From NCBI GenBank assembly GCA_002483465.1, contig DLHX01000008.1, forward strand, positions 308,702-350,885: DNA of 42,184 nucleotides, written 5' to 3'. This stretch comes from Micavibrio sp. UBA7657 (GTDB lineage Bacteria > Pseudomonadota > Alphaproteobacteria > Micavibrionales > Micavibrionaceae). A model generated the notes under the pieces. The model was not told the origin of the DNA, ran no database searches, and saw only the letters and a list, made by a program, of their open reading frames with translations. The position numbers and the translations under genes are program-made. How positions within the stretch are numbered: position 1 is the first letter of the stretch; each line of letters opens with the position of its first letter. Positions 33,152 to 41,920 of the stretch are shown here, piece after piece.

Positions 33152-34320
33152 CTAAGAAAAAAAAGAGCAAAAAACAGGATTTCTCGACCCGCTGCATTCA
33201 TGGCGGCCAGAGTGTCGATGCCGAAACCGGCGCCGTCTCCGTGCCGATCTACGCCACATCAACATATGCGCAATCCGCCCCCGGCGAACATAAAGGCTTC
33301 GTCTACGCACGCGGCCACAACCCAACGCGCTTCGCATTCGAGCGCTGCATCGCCGACCTAGAGGACGGCAGCAACGGTTTCGCCTTCGCCTCCGGGCTCG
33401 CCGCCTCCTGCGCCGTGCTCGATCTCATTCCTGCCGGTTCACACATTATCGCCTGCGATGATCTTTACGGCGGCACCTACCGCCTGTTCGAACGCGTGAA
33501 AAAAGACTCCGCAAAACTCGACGTCACCTATATCGACATGACAATCCCCGGCGCGCTGGAAAAGGCAATCCGGCCCAACACCGAAATGATCTGGGTGGAA
33601 ACGCCGACCAACCCGCTGCTCAAAATTATCGACCTCGCCGCTGTCGCCGCCGTGGCGAAAAAGAAAAAAATCCTCTCTGTCTGCGACAACACTTTCGCGA
33701 CGCCGCGCCTGCAGAAACCGCTAAATTTCGGTTTCGACATCGTGCTGCATTCCATCACCAAATATATCGGCGGCCATTCCGACATCATCGGCGGCGCGGT
33801 TGTGGTTAACGACTCCACCCTTGCCGACAAACTCAAATTCATCCAGAACGCCACCGGCGGCATTCTCTCACCGTTCGATTCTTTCCTCGCCTTGCGCGGC
33901 ATCAAAACACTGGACGTCCGCATGGAACGCGCCTGCGCCAGCGCAGTAAAAATCGCCGAATTCCTGCACGGCCACAAAAAAATCACCAAGGTCCATTACC
34001 CCGGCCTCACCACCCACCCGCAATATAAAATCGCCGCAAAACAGATGAATGCGTTCGGCGCCATGATCTCGGCCAGCGTCAAAGGCGACCTCAAGGCCTC
34101 GAAAAAAATGCTTTCCGCCTGCAAAATTTTTACTCTCGCCGAAAGCCTTGGCGGCGTCGAAAGCCTGATCGAACACCCGGCCATCATGACCCACGCCTCG
34201 ATCCCAAAAGCCGAGCGCGAAAAACTCGGCATCGATGACGGCTTCATCCGCCTCTCGATCGGCATCGAAAGCGCGGACGACCTGATCGCCGATCTTGATC
34301 AGGCCCTGGCAAAAATTTAA
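33148..34320 (+). CDS. Cystathionine gamma-synthase/gamma-lyase family enzyme
   Basis: The 390-residue fold-type I PLP enzyme has Lys205 in VLHSITKYIGGHSD for the PLP, the TRCIHGGQ start, the YARGHNPTRFAFERCIADLE segment and the substrate-binding SLGGVESLIEHPA near the C-terminus. It starts at MTKKKKSKK, in an overlap with the upstream stop and a GGAG site. Family members either make cystathionine from homoserine esters or cleave it to cysteine; the coupled beta-synthase points to cleavage (gamma-lyase), giving cysteine from methionine. The basic N-terminus (KKKKSKK) is unusual. Confidence 0.9.
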   Translation: MTKKKKSKKQDFSTRCIHGGQSVDAETGAVSVPIYATSTYAQSAPGEHKGFVYARGHNPTRFAFERCIADLEDGSNGFAFASGLAASCAVLDLIPAGSHIIACDDLYGGTYRLFERVKKDSAKLDVTYIDMTIPGALEKAIRPNTEMIWVETPTNPLLKIIDLAAVAAVAKKKKILSVCDNTFATPRLQKPLNFGFDIVLHSITKYIGGHSDIIGGAVVVNDSTLADKLKFIQNATGGILSPFDSFLALRGIKTLDVRMERACASAVKIAEFLHGHKKITKVHYPGLTTHPQYKIAAKQMNAFGAMISASVKGDLKASKKMLSACKIFTLAESLGGVESLIEHPAIMTHASIPKAEREKLGIDDGFIRLSIGIESADDLIADLDQALAKI

Positions 34321-34751
34321 TGCGCCTCTGGACTCTCCACCCCTCCTACCTCGACGCCAAAGGCATCGTCGCGCTCTGGCGCGAAACGCTGCTTGCGCAG
34401 GCCGTCCTGCATAACAAAACCAGGGGCTACAAAAACCACCCGCAGCTCACCCGCTTCCGCGAGCACAAGGATTTACTGGAATCCTATCTCCACCTCATCT
34501 GCGACGAGGCCGATAATCGCGGCTATAAATTCGACCGCACGAAAATCATCCGCGTGCGCACCAAAACCAAAAAATCCCTGCCCGTCACACGCGGCCAAGT
34601 CGATTACGAATGGAAACATCTCCTGAAAAAACTCGAAACCCGCGATCCTGCCCGCCAAAAAACCCACGCCAAAAATAAAAAAACGCCGGAGATTTTCGGC
34701 GTTTTCAAAATGACCCGGCATAAAAATATCGAGCCCTGGGAAATTGTATAA
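34320..34751 (+). CDS. Pyrimidine dimer DNA glycosylase / endonuclease V family protein
   Basis: The 143-residue protein begins MRLWTLHPSYLDAKGIVALWRE and continues LLAQAVLHNKTRGYKNHPQL, which matches the T4 endonuclease V-like family that cuts at UV-induced pyrimidine dimers. The region RFREHKDLLESYLHLICDEA is also typical. The C-terminus is basic. Its ATG overlaps the upstream stop by one base (TAATG), so it is coupled to the gamma-lyase-like gene, an unexpected partner. An inverted repeat lies inside its 3' coding part. Confidence 0.88.
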   Translation: MRLWTLHPSYLDAKGIVALWRETLLAQAVLHNKTRGYKNHPQLTRFREHKDLLESYLHLICDEADNRGYKFDRTKIIRVRTKTKKSLPVTRGQVDYEWKHLLKKLETRDPARQKTHAKNKKTPEIFGVFKMTRHKNIEPWEIV

Positions 34752-34753
34752 GA

Positions 34754-35080
34754 CTAGCGGCGTTCCAGCGTGTGGAGCATTCCAACAGGTTGCGTAATAG
34801 GCACAGACGCATAGGCCTGTGCAAACGCACGATGATACTCTTCAAGAAAACGGGCGCGCCCGCCATGCGCGGCATAAACGCTTTCCAGTTCTTTTTTTCT
34901 GCTGGAAATGTCACGCAAGTTCTGCGGCACAAGATCGCTGCGTCCGCTTTGAATCAAAAATTCTGCAAGCGCGGTTTTAAAAAGCTCAAGTCCCGCAACA
35001 GGCTCTGGGACATCGCCATAGATAGTTGCAGCCGTTTCATTAAATACAGTTTCAATTCCAATTGCGTGTGCGTTCATCAT
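34754..35080 (-). CDS. Small protein of unknown function
   Basis: The 108-residue soluble protein has no signal peptide and two initiator ATG codons in tandem (35080 and 35077). It is predicted helical, with the repeated-looking charged stretch LRDISSRKKELESVYAAHGGRARFLEEYHRAFAQAYA. It converges on the glycosylase gene, 2 bp apart, and diverges from trmFO with a 62-bp gap. No family is recognised. Confidence 0.6.
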   Translation of the reverse strand: MMNAHAIGIETVFNETAATIYGDVPEPVAGLELFKTALAEFLIQSGRSDLVPQNLRDISSRKKELESVYAAHGGRARFLEEYHRAFAQAYASVPITQPVGMLHTLERR

Positions 35081-35142
35081 TTTCCAGTTACTTTCCTGAT
35101 CAATTCAAATATGGTACGGAAACTTAAGGCAGTTGAAACAAT

Positions 35143-36540
35143 ATGTCAAATAAAAAAATTCATATAATTGGCGCTGGCTTAGCCGGCTCCGAAGCCGCCT
35201 GGCAGGCCGCCAATATGGGCGTTCCCGTGGTCCTCCACGAAATGCGGCCGCATCAAAAAACCGCCGCGCACAAGACCGATGGCTGCGCCGAACTCGTCTG
35301 CTCGAATTCCTTCCGCTCCGATGATGCCGAACAAAACGCCGTCGGCCTCCTGCATGCCGAAATGCGCAAATGCAATTCCCTCATCATGCGCGAGGGCGAC
35401 GCCTCCGCCGTACCCGCTGGCGGCGCGCTCGCCGTCGACCGTGAAATTTTCTCAGCTGCCGTCACCAAAGCGCTCAACGATCACCCGCTTATCACGATTG
35501 AACGCGGCGAAATTTCCGGCCTCCCGCCCGAAGACTGGGACAGCGTCATTATCGCCACCGGCCCGCTCACATCCATACCACTCGCCGAAGCCATCCGCGA
35601 ACTCTCCGGCGAAGACTCCCTCGCTTTCTTCGACGCCATCGCGCCAATCGTCGAATTCGATTCCATCGACATGTCCAAGGCCTGGTTCCAGAGCCGCTAC
35701 GATAAGGCCGGGCCCGCAGGCACCGGCAAGGACTACATCAACTGCCCGATGAACAAGGAACAATACGACGCGTTCATCGCCGCACTCCTCTCCGCCGAAT
35801 ATGGCGAATTCAAGGAATGGGAAAAGGACACGCCCTACTTCGAAGGCTGCATGCCCATCGAAGTCATGGCTTCGCGCGGGCCTGAGACTCTTCGCTTTGG
35901 CCCGATGAAGCCCGTGGGCCTCACAAATCCGCACGACCCGACCGTCAAATCCCACGCCGTCGTGCAGCTAAGACAAGACAATAAACTCGGCACGCTCTAC
36001 AACATCGTCGGCTTCCAGACGAAAATGAAATACGGCGAGCAGACGCGCGTCTTCCGTATGATCCCCGGTTTAGAAAACGCCGCCTTCCCGCGCCTTGGCG
36101 GTCTGCACCGCAATACCTTCATCAATTCACCAAAAATATTAAATGAATCCTTGCAAATGAAAGCGCAGCCGCGCCTGCGCTTCGCCGGGCAGATCACAGG
36201 CTGCGAAGGCTACGTTGAATCCGCCGCTGTCGGCATCATGGCCGGGCGCTTCGCCGCCAGCGAAAAACTAGGGGCTCCGCTCCCCTTCCCCGCAAAAACC
36301 ACGGCCATGGGCTCGCTGCTCAACCACATTACCGGCGGCGCCAACGCCGAAACCTTCCAGCCCATGAACATCAATTTTGGATTATTCCCGCCCATCGACG
36401 GAAAATTCAAAGGAAAGCTCGGCGGCAAGGATAAACGCAAAATGCTGTCCTCCCGCGCGCTCAACGATCTCGAAAATTATTTGCTGGAAAATCCTGCCCA
36501 AAATCCCGAGAGCAAAAAACGCGCCGCCTCAGGCCGCTAA
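35143..36540 (+). CDS. trmFO: Methylenetetrahydrofolate-tRNA-(uracil-5-)-methyltransferase TrmFO
   Basis: The 465-residue FAD-dependent enzyme makes 5-methyluridine at position 54 of tRNA using methylenetetrahydrofolate. It starts with the FAD-binding loop IIGAGLAGSEAAWQAANMG, then LHEMRPH and CSNSFRSDDAEQNAVGLLHAEMR, which are diagnostic. The C-terminal half has ITGCEGYVESAAVG and the terminal NINFGLFPP block. Length agrees with the family. The promoter region is the short divergent gap before it. Identification is firm. Confidence 0.97.
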   Translation: MSNKKIHIIGAGLAGSEAAWQAANMGVPVVLHEMRPHQKTAAHKTDGCAELVCSNSFRSDDAEQNAVGLLHAEMRKCNSLIMREGDASAVPAGGALAVDREIFSAAVTKALNDHPLITIERGEISGLPPEDWDSVIIATGPLTSIPLAEAIRELSGEDSLAFFDAIAPIVEFDSIDMSKAWFQSRYDKAGPAGTGKDYINCPMNKEQYDAFIAALLSAEYGEFKEWEKDTPYFEGCMPIEVMASRGPETLRFGPMKPVGLTNPHDPTVKSHAVVQLRQDNKLGTLYNIVGFQTKMKYGEQTRVFRMIPGLENAAFPRLGGLHRNTFINSPKILNESLQMKAQPRLRFAGQITGCEGYVESAAVGIMAGRFAASEKLGAPLPFPAKTTAMGSLLNHITGGANAETFQPMNINFGLFPPIDGKFKGKLGGKDKRKMLSSRALNDLENYLLENPAQNPESKKRAASGR

Positions 36541-36551
36541 CTGTCCCCGCA

Positions 36552-37109
36552 TTATTTGCTGGCCGTCGGTCCTGCAACGGGAGGTACCCTGACAATCCCC
36601 GCCGACACGGCATCGTGATAAACCTGGCTGAATGCCTCGTCGATCTTCAAACCACCCTCAAAAGCGCCCTCTTCCATACGCTGTATCACTTCCTGGTAAA
36701 ACGGTTCGCGCTCATGCTCTTTCAAAAATGCGTAATAATCTTTGACATGCCGCACAACGTCGCGCACCTCCTCCATTTTCTCCCACTGGATATCATTCGC
36801 AAGAATGACAATCCCCGTACTCGGCAACGGTATGCCCGGCTTTCTCCAGTAAACCGACGGCAGGCTGGCTGCCTTCGGATTTGTCTCCGGAAAACCCGTC
36901 TTTTCATTTATTTTTCTTGCGTAATGAGAAACCTTATCCAGCAAGCGCACAAAATCACTCAAGCTCTTCCGGGCAGCGTCCGGGTTCACTTCAGACGAAG
37001 CCTCCCAGCGGCGCTGGGAAAAACTGCAACCTTTCATGAACGCTTCCACGAGTAAAACCGTTGCGACCGTCAGAGCGTTCCGCCTGCTGATGCCATCGGA
37101 ATTCATCAC
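36552..37109 (-). CDS. Exported or lipid-anchored protein of unknown function
   Basis: The 185-residue product begins with GTG followed at once by ATG; a GGAG lies eight bases before the GTG. A hydrophobic signal-like segment (RRNALTVATVLLVEAFMKGC) has an SRR start that recalls Tat signals and ends in Cys27-28, possibly a lipobox. The mature part is helical, with KTGFPETNPKAASLPSVYW and a long amphipathic run. Start overlaps the stop of the small lipoprotein upstream (GTGA or ATG), so the two are likely translated together. No family recognised. Confidence 0.65.
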   Translation of the reverse strand: MMNSDGISRRNALTVATVLLVEAFMKGCSFSQRRWEASSEVNPDAARKSLSDFVRLLDKVSHYARKINEKTGFPETNPKAASLPSVYWRKPGIPLPSTGIVILANDIQWEKMEEVRDVVRHVKDYYAFLKEHEREPFYQEVIQRMEEGAFEGGLKIDEAFSQVYHDAVSAGIVRVPPVAGPTASK

Positions 37110-37345
37110 GGCGAACGCTCCACTTTCGAATCTTTTGGCCAGAAATGATCTTCCCAGGCTTGCTTGTTATTGGAAGGCGGAGCCATCTGCCCCCGTTCTT
37201 TTTTCACTGCGATATCGGTGGGAGGAGTATCAGACTCAGAATGCCCGGATGGCGGTCTGTATCCGCCTTTTTTATCGGAGGAGTCGCAGGCGACGAGCAG
37301 AAAAAGCATCGGCAGAACAGGAAGCAACGCAGTCTTTTTACTCAT
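37106..37345 (-). CDS. Small lipoprotein of unknown function
   Basis: The 79-residue product has a classic lipoprotein signal (MSKKTALLPVLPMLFLLVAC) with lipobox LVAC. The mature tail is hydrophilic and Pro/Ser/Lys-rich without predicted structure (PPSGHSESDTPPTDIAVKKERG). Small lipoproteins of this kind are common in the proteobacterial envelope. Its stop overlaps the start of the next gene on this strand. No family recognised. Confidence 0.65.
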   Translation of the reverse strand: MSKKTALLPVLPMLFLLVACDSSDKKGGYRPPSGHSESDTPPTDIAVKKERGQMAPPSNNKQAWEDHFWPKDSKVERSP

Positions 37346-37443
37346 TATTTTTATCCCTCAGTAGTACATAAGGAATAACATATTCTTATGAAAAGGACAA
37401 AAGATTTTAAAAAACGCCTGAAAATACGGCACAATAAAAGAGA

Positions 37444-38121
37444 ATGAAAAAACGCGCCCCCCAACCTCCCAAAATCGGTTTCGTCGTCCTGCTGCACGGC
37501 ATCCTGCGCAGCCGCACCGACATGTTACCCCTCAGCCATTATCTCGAGAGCAAAGGTTATAACGCGCTGAATATCCTCTACCCCTCGCGCAAAAAAAATC
37601 TCGAGGACCTCACCACCTTCGTCGAGGAAAAAATAAAATCCGCAGAAAATTACGACGAAACCAAACCGCTTCACTTCGTCACCCATTCCATGGGCGGCCT
37701 CATCGCGCGTTATTACATCGCCACACGTAAACCCGCCAATCTCGGGCGCGTCGTCATGCTCGGCCCGCCCAATACGGGCAGCGAATTCGCCGATTTCCTG
37801 AAAGAGCACAAGCAATTCGCGCCGATCTTTAAAAAAATCTTCGGCCCCGCCTCCGATCAGCTCGGGACGAAATACAAACATCTCGATGGTGAAATCACGT
37901 ATCCGCTCGGCATCATCGCCGGCAATGTTTCCATCAACCCGCTTGCCCCCTGGATCCTTCCCGAGGGCGAACATGACGGCATCGTCCCCGTTGAACGCAC
38001 GAAAATCGCGGGCATGCGCGATCACCTCGTCGTCCCGTCAACCCATACATTTATGATGTTTAACCCCGCCGTGATGAAGCAGGTCGTACATTTTCTGGAA
38101 AAAGAGAAATTTAAGCGCTAA
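37444..38121 (+). CDS. Alpha/beta hydrolase, lipase-like
   Basis: The 225-residue soluble enzyme has a complete hydrolase triad: Ser82 in THSMGG, Asp178 in GEHDGIVP and His201 in PSTHTFMMF. The oxyanion-hole region is LLHGILRSRTDM. It lacks a signal peptide, so it is likely cytoplasmic. The closest recognisable group is small lipase/PGAP1-like esterases with LHGI..S..D. The substrate is unknown. The gene stands alone between small exported genes and a small minus-strand gene. Confidence 0.85.
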   Translation: MKKRAPQPPKIGFVVLLHGILRSRTDMLPLSHYLESKGYNALNILYPSRKKNLEDLTTFVEEKIKSAENYDETKPLHFVTHSMGGLIARYYIATRKPANLGRVVMLGPPNTGSEFADFLKEHKQFAPIFKKIFGPASDQLGTKYKHLDGEITYPLGIIAGNVSINPLAPWILPEGEHDGIVPVERTKIAGMRDHLVVPSTHTFMMFNPAVMKQVVHFLEKEKFKR

Positions 38122-38130
38122 AGAATACTA

Positions 38131-38376
38131 TTACAGGCTCTCGTCGAAATTCTGGCCGGAGCTCAGCGTAACCTCAGTGTAACGCGACAGCGACTCACGT
38201 ACCGACGATGCCGCCTGCTCGGCCTGGCCCAGGCTGATCGCCTCGGGGGAAAGATTGACCTCATCTTGAGGAGCGGATGTCTTCACATCGTCAGTGCGGC
38301 GATTGCTCGCCTCTGTCACGCGTGTGCCGGAAATCAGGTTCTGCAGCGAACCAATACCCTTAGGACCTTCAACCAT
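38131..38376 (-). CDS. Small protein with faint FlgM-like segment
   Basis: The 81-residue product is hydrophilic, without signal peptide or Cys. The segment TSAPQDEVNLSPEAISLGQAEQAA recalls the DxVxLSxxA region of the anti-sigma-28 factor FlgM, but the C-terminal FlgM part that binds sigma is not evident, and no flagellar gene is in the window. The ATG is preceded by an A/G-rich region. I regard the FlgM resemblance as weak and the function as unknown. Confidence 0.5.
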   Translation of the reverse strand: MVEGPKGIGSLQNLISGTRVTEASNRRTDDVKTSAPQDEVNLSPEAISLGQAEQAASSVRESLSRYTEVTLSSGQNFDESL

Positions 38377-38457
38377 TTTATCCCAACCCTTCTTTAAGTA
38401 TTTGCAAATACTTAATAATACCCAATCCCAATATTATCACAGCCTTAGTTAATATGT

Positions 38458-39261
38458 CTATAACCCTGTCGCAACCGCCAACCGTAACTCTTTAAAAGCT
38501 GGCGGCAATTGCATTTTCGGGCTGTAAACATCATACCCCCGCCTGCGGACCTGACCCATATAAACCCCCGCCAACCCCTGCGTCGCCCGGAGTAATCGGC
38601 TGGAGGGATGTATCCCCGGCACGAACTGCCCGGCCACTTCCCGCACCACGCCCCTCATCCCCTCGCCCGGCTTCAGGAAGTCGAACAGGTTCGTCAGAGT
38701 CACACTATGCTTTTGCATCAAATCTTCCGGCAGGTAACATCTCCGCTGCGAAGCATGAAACGGTACGGCGCGTAACAATCCCGCAATCGCGTAATTCACC
38801 GCCACCGCGGGCACAGGGTCCATGTCCGGCTCATCACCGCAAATCTGCAGCGCGAGATTCATCAAAGGCGTCGTGGTGAAATCCGCATATTTCAGAAATC
38901 CCTCCAGCGACGCCGGGCAGATATTCTCTAAATCAAACTCCCGCGCATAAACCAGCGTATCGAAATAATCGCGCGCCAGACCATGCGCTTTGATCGCAGG
39001 CGCCAGAGCCTTTAAAACTTCATGCTGCGGAAATTCACCGCCTTCGTAAATTTTCCCGATCGCCTCGCGCCACCATTGCAGCCGCGCTAGGCCAAGAGCT
39101 GTCTCGCTCACCACTTCACGCGTCTTGGCGATTTCATGGTTGAACGCAAACAGCGCCCACAGCGCCTCCCGCCGGTCCGCAGGCGCAAACATCGACAGCA
39201 GAAAACGGTCGGGATCGTTCTCCCGCACCACCTGCCCGCAATAAGAAAGCACTGTCTTCAT
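38458..39261 (-). CDS. Squalene/phytoene synthase-family protein, NDUFAF6-like
   Basis: The 267-residue product has the all-helical squalene/phytoene synthase fold. The block NYAIAGLLRAVPFHASQRRCYLPEDLM and the early ARLQWWREAIGKIY match the NDUFAF6-type subgroup, proteins that help assemble respiratory complex I in mitochondria and are found in alphaproteobacteria. It lacks the paired DxxxD motifs expected for prenyl transfer. Its role here is probably assembly rather than terpene synthesis, by analogy. It diverges from sodB. A NDUFAF3-like gene lies at the end of the window on the same strand. Confidence 0.85.
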   Translation of the reverse strand: MKTVLSYCGQVVRENDPDRFLLSMFAPADRREALWALFAFNHEIAKTREVVSETALGLARLQWWREAIGKIYEGGEFPQHEVLKALAPAIKAHGLARDYFDTLVYAREFDLENICPASLEGFLKYADFTTTPLMNLALQICGDEPDMDPVPAVAVNYAIAGLLRAVPFHASQRRCYLPEDLMQKHSVTLTNLFDFLKPGEGMRGVVREVAGQFVPGIHPSSRLLRATQGLAGVYMGQVRRRGYDVYSPKMQLPPAFKELRLAVATGL

Positions 39262-39342
39262 AAGGTTTTAAACCAGAAATTGCCCTTGAATGGAACCGTA
39301 AATGCATTAACTTATGGGGAAGTTTATAAACAGGAGATTTCC

Positions 39343-39963
39343 ATGCCCTTCGAACTGCCCAAACTCCCCTACGATTACGAAGCCCTCGCCCCCTACATGT
39401 CGAAGGAAACCCTCGAATTCCACCACGACAAACACCACAAGGCCTACGTCGATAAGGGCAACGAACTCATCCAGGGCACCGGCAAGGAAAACGCGTCGCT
39501 CGAAGAAGCCATGGTCTGGGCGCACAAGAACAATCCCGGCCTGTTCAATCAACTGGGCCAGCATTACAACCACATCCATTTCTGGCACTGGATGAAAAAA
39601 GGCGGCGGCGGCAACAAACTCCCCGGCGCACTGGAGAAAAAAATCAAGGAAGACCTCGGTGGCTACGACGCCTTCAAAAAAGATTTCACGAATGCTGGCG
39701 TCACGCAATTCGGCTCAGGCTGGGCATGGCTGGCGCAGGACAACAAATCCGGCAAGCTTGAAATCCTGAAAACCCCGAACGGCGAAAACCCGGTCGTTCA
39801 CGGCAAGACGCCCATCCTCGGCTGCGATGTCTGGGAGCACTCCTACTACATCGATTACCGCAACGCCCGCCCCAAATATATGGAAGCGTTCATCGACAAT
39901 CTCATCAATTGGGATTACGTGGCGGAGCTGTACGAAAAAGGCCCGCTGAAAGTCGCAGCCTAA
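39343..39963 (+). CDS. sodB: Iron superoxide dismutase
   Basis: The 206-residue enzyme turns superoxide into hydrogen peroxide and oxygen. Metal ligands are His27 (FHHDKHHKAYV), His77 (YNHIHFW), Asp162 and His166 (DVWEHSYYIDY). Gln73, three before the ligand pair, is in the Fe-type position, and FGSGWAWL is present. The start MPFELPKLPY is supported by AGGAG at 39332-39336; a longer frame upstream is not used. There is no signal peptide, so it is cytoplasmic. It ends in a four-base overlap with the opposed 607-residue gene. Confidence 0.96.
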   Translation: MPFELPKLPYDYEALAPYMSKETLEFHHDKHHKAYVDKGNELIQGTGKENASLEEAMVWAHKNNPGLFNQLGQHYNHIHFWHWMKKGGGGNKLPGALEKKIKEDLGGYDAFKKDFTNAGVTQFGSGWAWLAQDNKSGKLEILKTPNGENPVVHGKTPILGCDVWEHSYYIDYRNARPKYMEAFIDNLINWDYVAELYEKGPLKVAA

Positions 39964-41783
39964 AACGGGCGATTCCGCGCTCCTGACGGGAAAGTATACT
40001 GCCCGGGTTCCGCAAGCATCGGGTCTTCGGGCGCTGGCTTAAGGTCCGGTTTTTCCTGTTTATCATCATGCGCACGCGTAAAAGTTTCAGGTAATGGCTC
40101 ACGGGCTGGATCCTGCGCTGTGGCCGCCATATGCGCAGCACGCTTTGGATCGACATCCAGCGATGTGGGACTCTGGCGGAATTTACCCAAATCATCCAGG
40201 CCCCTCTCCAAAACTTTATGGCGATCTGCTGGCGTCTTCGCTGCTTCCATATCGGTATAGGATCTGCGCATGATCTCGCCCATTTTCGGATAGGCCTCAT
40301 CGTACGATTTCAATATCGTTTCAGCACCTTCTTTCGGGATCAGGCCGGGATTTTTTTCAATCAGACCTAAAAACGAAGTGCCCATCACGTATGTTGCACC
40401 CAGATTTCCCGGCTGCGCCATAAACATTCTTTGCCCCTGCATCCAGGGTTCCGTTCCTTTTTGCCAAAGCTCGGGCTTAGGTTCATTTCTTTGAATACCC
40501 TCACGAGGCTGCGATAGATCGGGTTGGCCTGACTGAAATTTTCCCAACTGAGCATGATAGGATTTACCCAACTCACCCGTACCCTTGCTGTAAATTTGCG
40601 TCGCATTGTCCTTATGAACTTTCATCTCATCGTAAGCCGCCTGTAAAATTTTACCGAACGGCGAATCTTTGTGATGTGACAAAACATCCTCGATCTGCTC
40701 CCCAGACATGCGCGCTGTCCCGTACATCGGCGACCGGTGTGCCATATGAATTTCTCTAAGCGTCCTTTCCGCCGCTTTAAGCGCTGCATTTAATTCATGG
40801 ACGTTCGTGACCTGTGCCGGCGGCATCATCGTTTTCATTTTCTCTTCTGAAACACCCGCCGCCGTCCGACCCGCTGGCGAAGGCTCAACTTTAGGCGCAA
40901 TCGGCGCGCGGTGCGGCATCGATTCAGGCACCCGCCTCTCATGCACTTCCGGCCTGACAACACGCTCCGGCGGCGACGGTCTCGCACTCATGTCAGGTTC
41001 TTTAATTTTTGGAGCGGCAGCGGCTTGCGGCGGCAGCGGCGCGATATTCTTCTTCACCTTGTCTGCAGGCAACACGTCAAACACTTCCTGCGTCATCGTC
41101 AGCACTTCACGAGGGCGCCCCTGAAACGCATCGGTGATTTTTCCGGCCTGCGTCTGCAGCGTTTCAATATTGGGATCGTCATAACCCCATGTATCCTGCA
41201 GCTTGAACTTGCCTTCCGGCGTGGTGATGGTCTTGTGCACGCCGATACGGTCTGCAACCCCGTATTCCTTGCCCGGCGTCAGATCCATTCCTTTTTGAAA
41301 CCACCATTTCTGTCCATGCTGCGCCTCACTCAAATCCTTAACGATTTTCGCTTTTTGGTTCTTCGCATCAAAATCGACAAAAACCTGCACCACGTCGAAT
41401 TTTTTGACTTCGCCCGTTTTTTCGCTCACCCAGCTATCGCCCTTGGAAACCAGACCGAGCTGCTTGCCCGTAATCGGGTTTTTGGAACTGTTGATCGGCT
41501 CGATAACCCCTTTCAGGATGTCATCCGAATAAACCCTGTTCAAATTCTCGCTGGAAAAAACCGTGAGCTCGCCGTTATACATCCACAGCTGGTAATTTTT
41601 TGCGGTGCCGTCCGGCTGAATGACTGAAATCCCCGTCGGCTCTGCGCCCGCCGGTTTCAGCTTTAATGTGTCAGACCATTTTTCTGAATTCGCCTTCGCC
41701 TCAGCCTGCAGTTTTTCAATGTGCTGCCGCGCCTCGTCCGCGCTTTTGATTTCGACGCTTTTAATTTTGACGCCTTGCGCCAT
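39960..41783 (-). CDS. Large protein of unknown function, 607 residues
   Basis: The product has no signal peptide or membrane helix. Residues 1-230 form a likely globular beta-rich part (GISVIQPDGTAKNYQLWMYN, later EVKKFDVVQVFVDF). Residues about 250-320 are a Pro/Arg/Glu-rich linker (PSPPERVVRPEVHERRVPE). Residues 330-560 are mostly helical (NVHELNAALKAAERTLREIH, MGEIMRRSYTDME). The C-terminal tail is again Pro-rich and disordered. I recognise no domain. The modular, soluble, linker-separated form might suit a scaffold or secreted effector, but nothing in the sequence proves export. It converges on sodB. Confidence 0.65.
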   Translation of the reverse strand: MAQGVKIKSVEIKSADEARQHIEKLQAEAKANSEKWSDTLKLKPAGAEPTGISVIQPDGTAKNYQLWMYNGELTVFSSENLNRVYSDDILKGVIEPINSSKNPITGKQLGLVSKGDSWVSEKTGEVKKFDVVQVFVDFDAKNQKAKIVKDLSEAQHGQKWWFQKGMDLTPGKEYGVADRIGVHKTITTPEGKFKLQDTWGYDDPNIETLQTQAGKITDAFQGRPREVLTMTQEVFDVLPADKVKKNIAPLPPQAAAAPKIKEPDMSARPSPPERVVRPEVHERRVPESMPHRAPIAPKVEPSPAGRTAAGVSEEKMKTMMPPAQVTNVHELNAALKAAERTLREIHMAHRSPMYGTARMSGEQIEDVLSHHKDSPFGKILQAAYDEMKVHKDNATQIYSKGTGELGKSYHAQLGKFQSGQPDLSQPREGIQRNEPKPELWQKGTEPWMQGQRMFMAQPGNLGATYVMGTSFLGLIEKNPGLIPKEGAETILKSYDEAYPKMGEIMRRSYTDMEAAKTPADRHKVLERGLDDLGKFRQSPTSLDVDPKRAAHMAATAQDPAREPLPETFTRAHDDKQEKPDLKPAPEDPMLAEPGQYTFPSGARNRPF

Positions 41784-41920
41784 GACACACCCTGTTAAAC
41801 GTCCGCCCTAAAAGCCCGCCAAGGCCCGCAATTATTGTAATTTTTTAAAGTTTATAAGCACTTAACAGTGTACCGGAAAACACCCGGCCACCCAACAAAA
41901 GCGCGCATTTTTGAATAATT

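Noticed and set aside
34682..34703. Terminator-like inverted repeat AACGCCG/CGGCGTT inside the pyrimidine-dimer glycosylase gene
   Set aside because: It lies within the coding region, has a loop of eight bases and only four T after it, and the frame runs on with normal family sequence.
38131..38376. FlgM anti-sigma factor
   Set aside because: Only a short DEVNLSPEA segment resembles FlgM; the sigma-binding C-terminal part and any flagellar context are missing.
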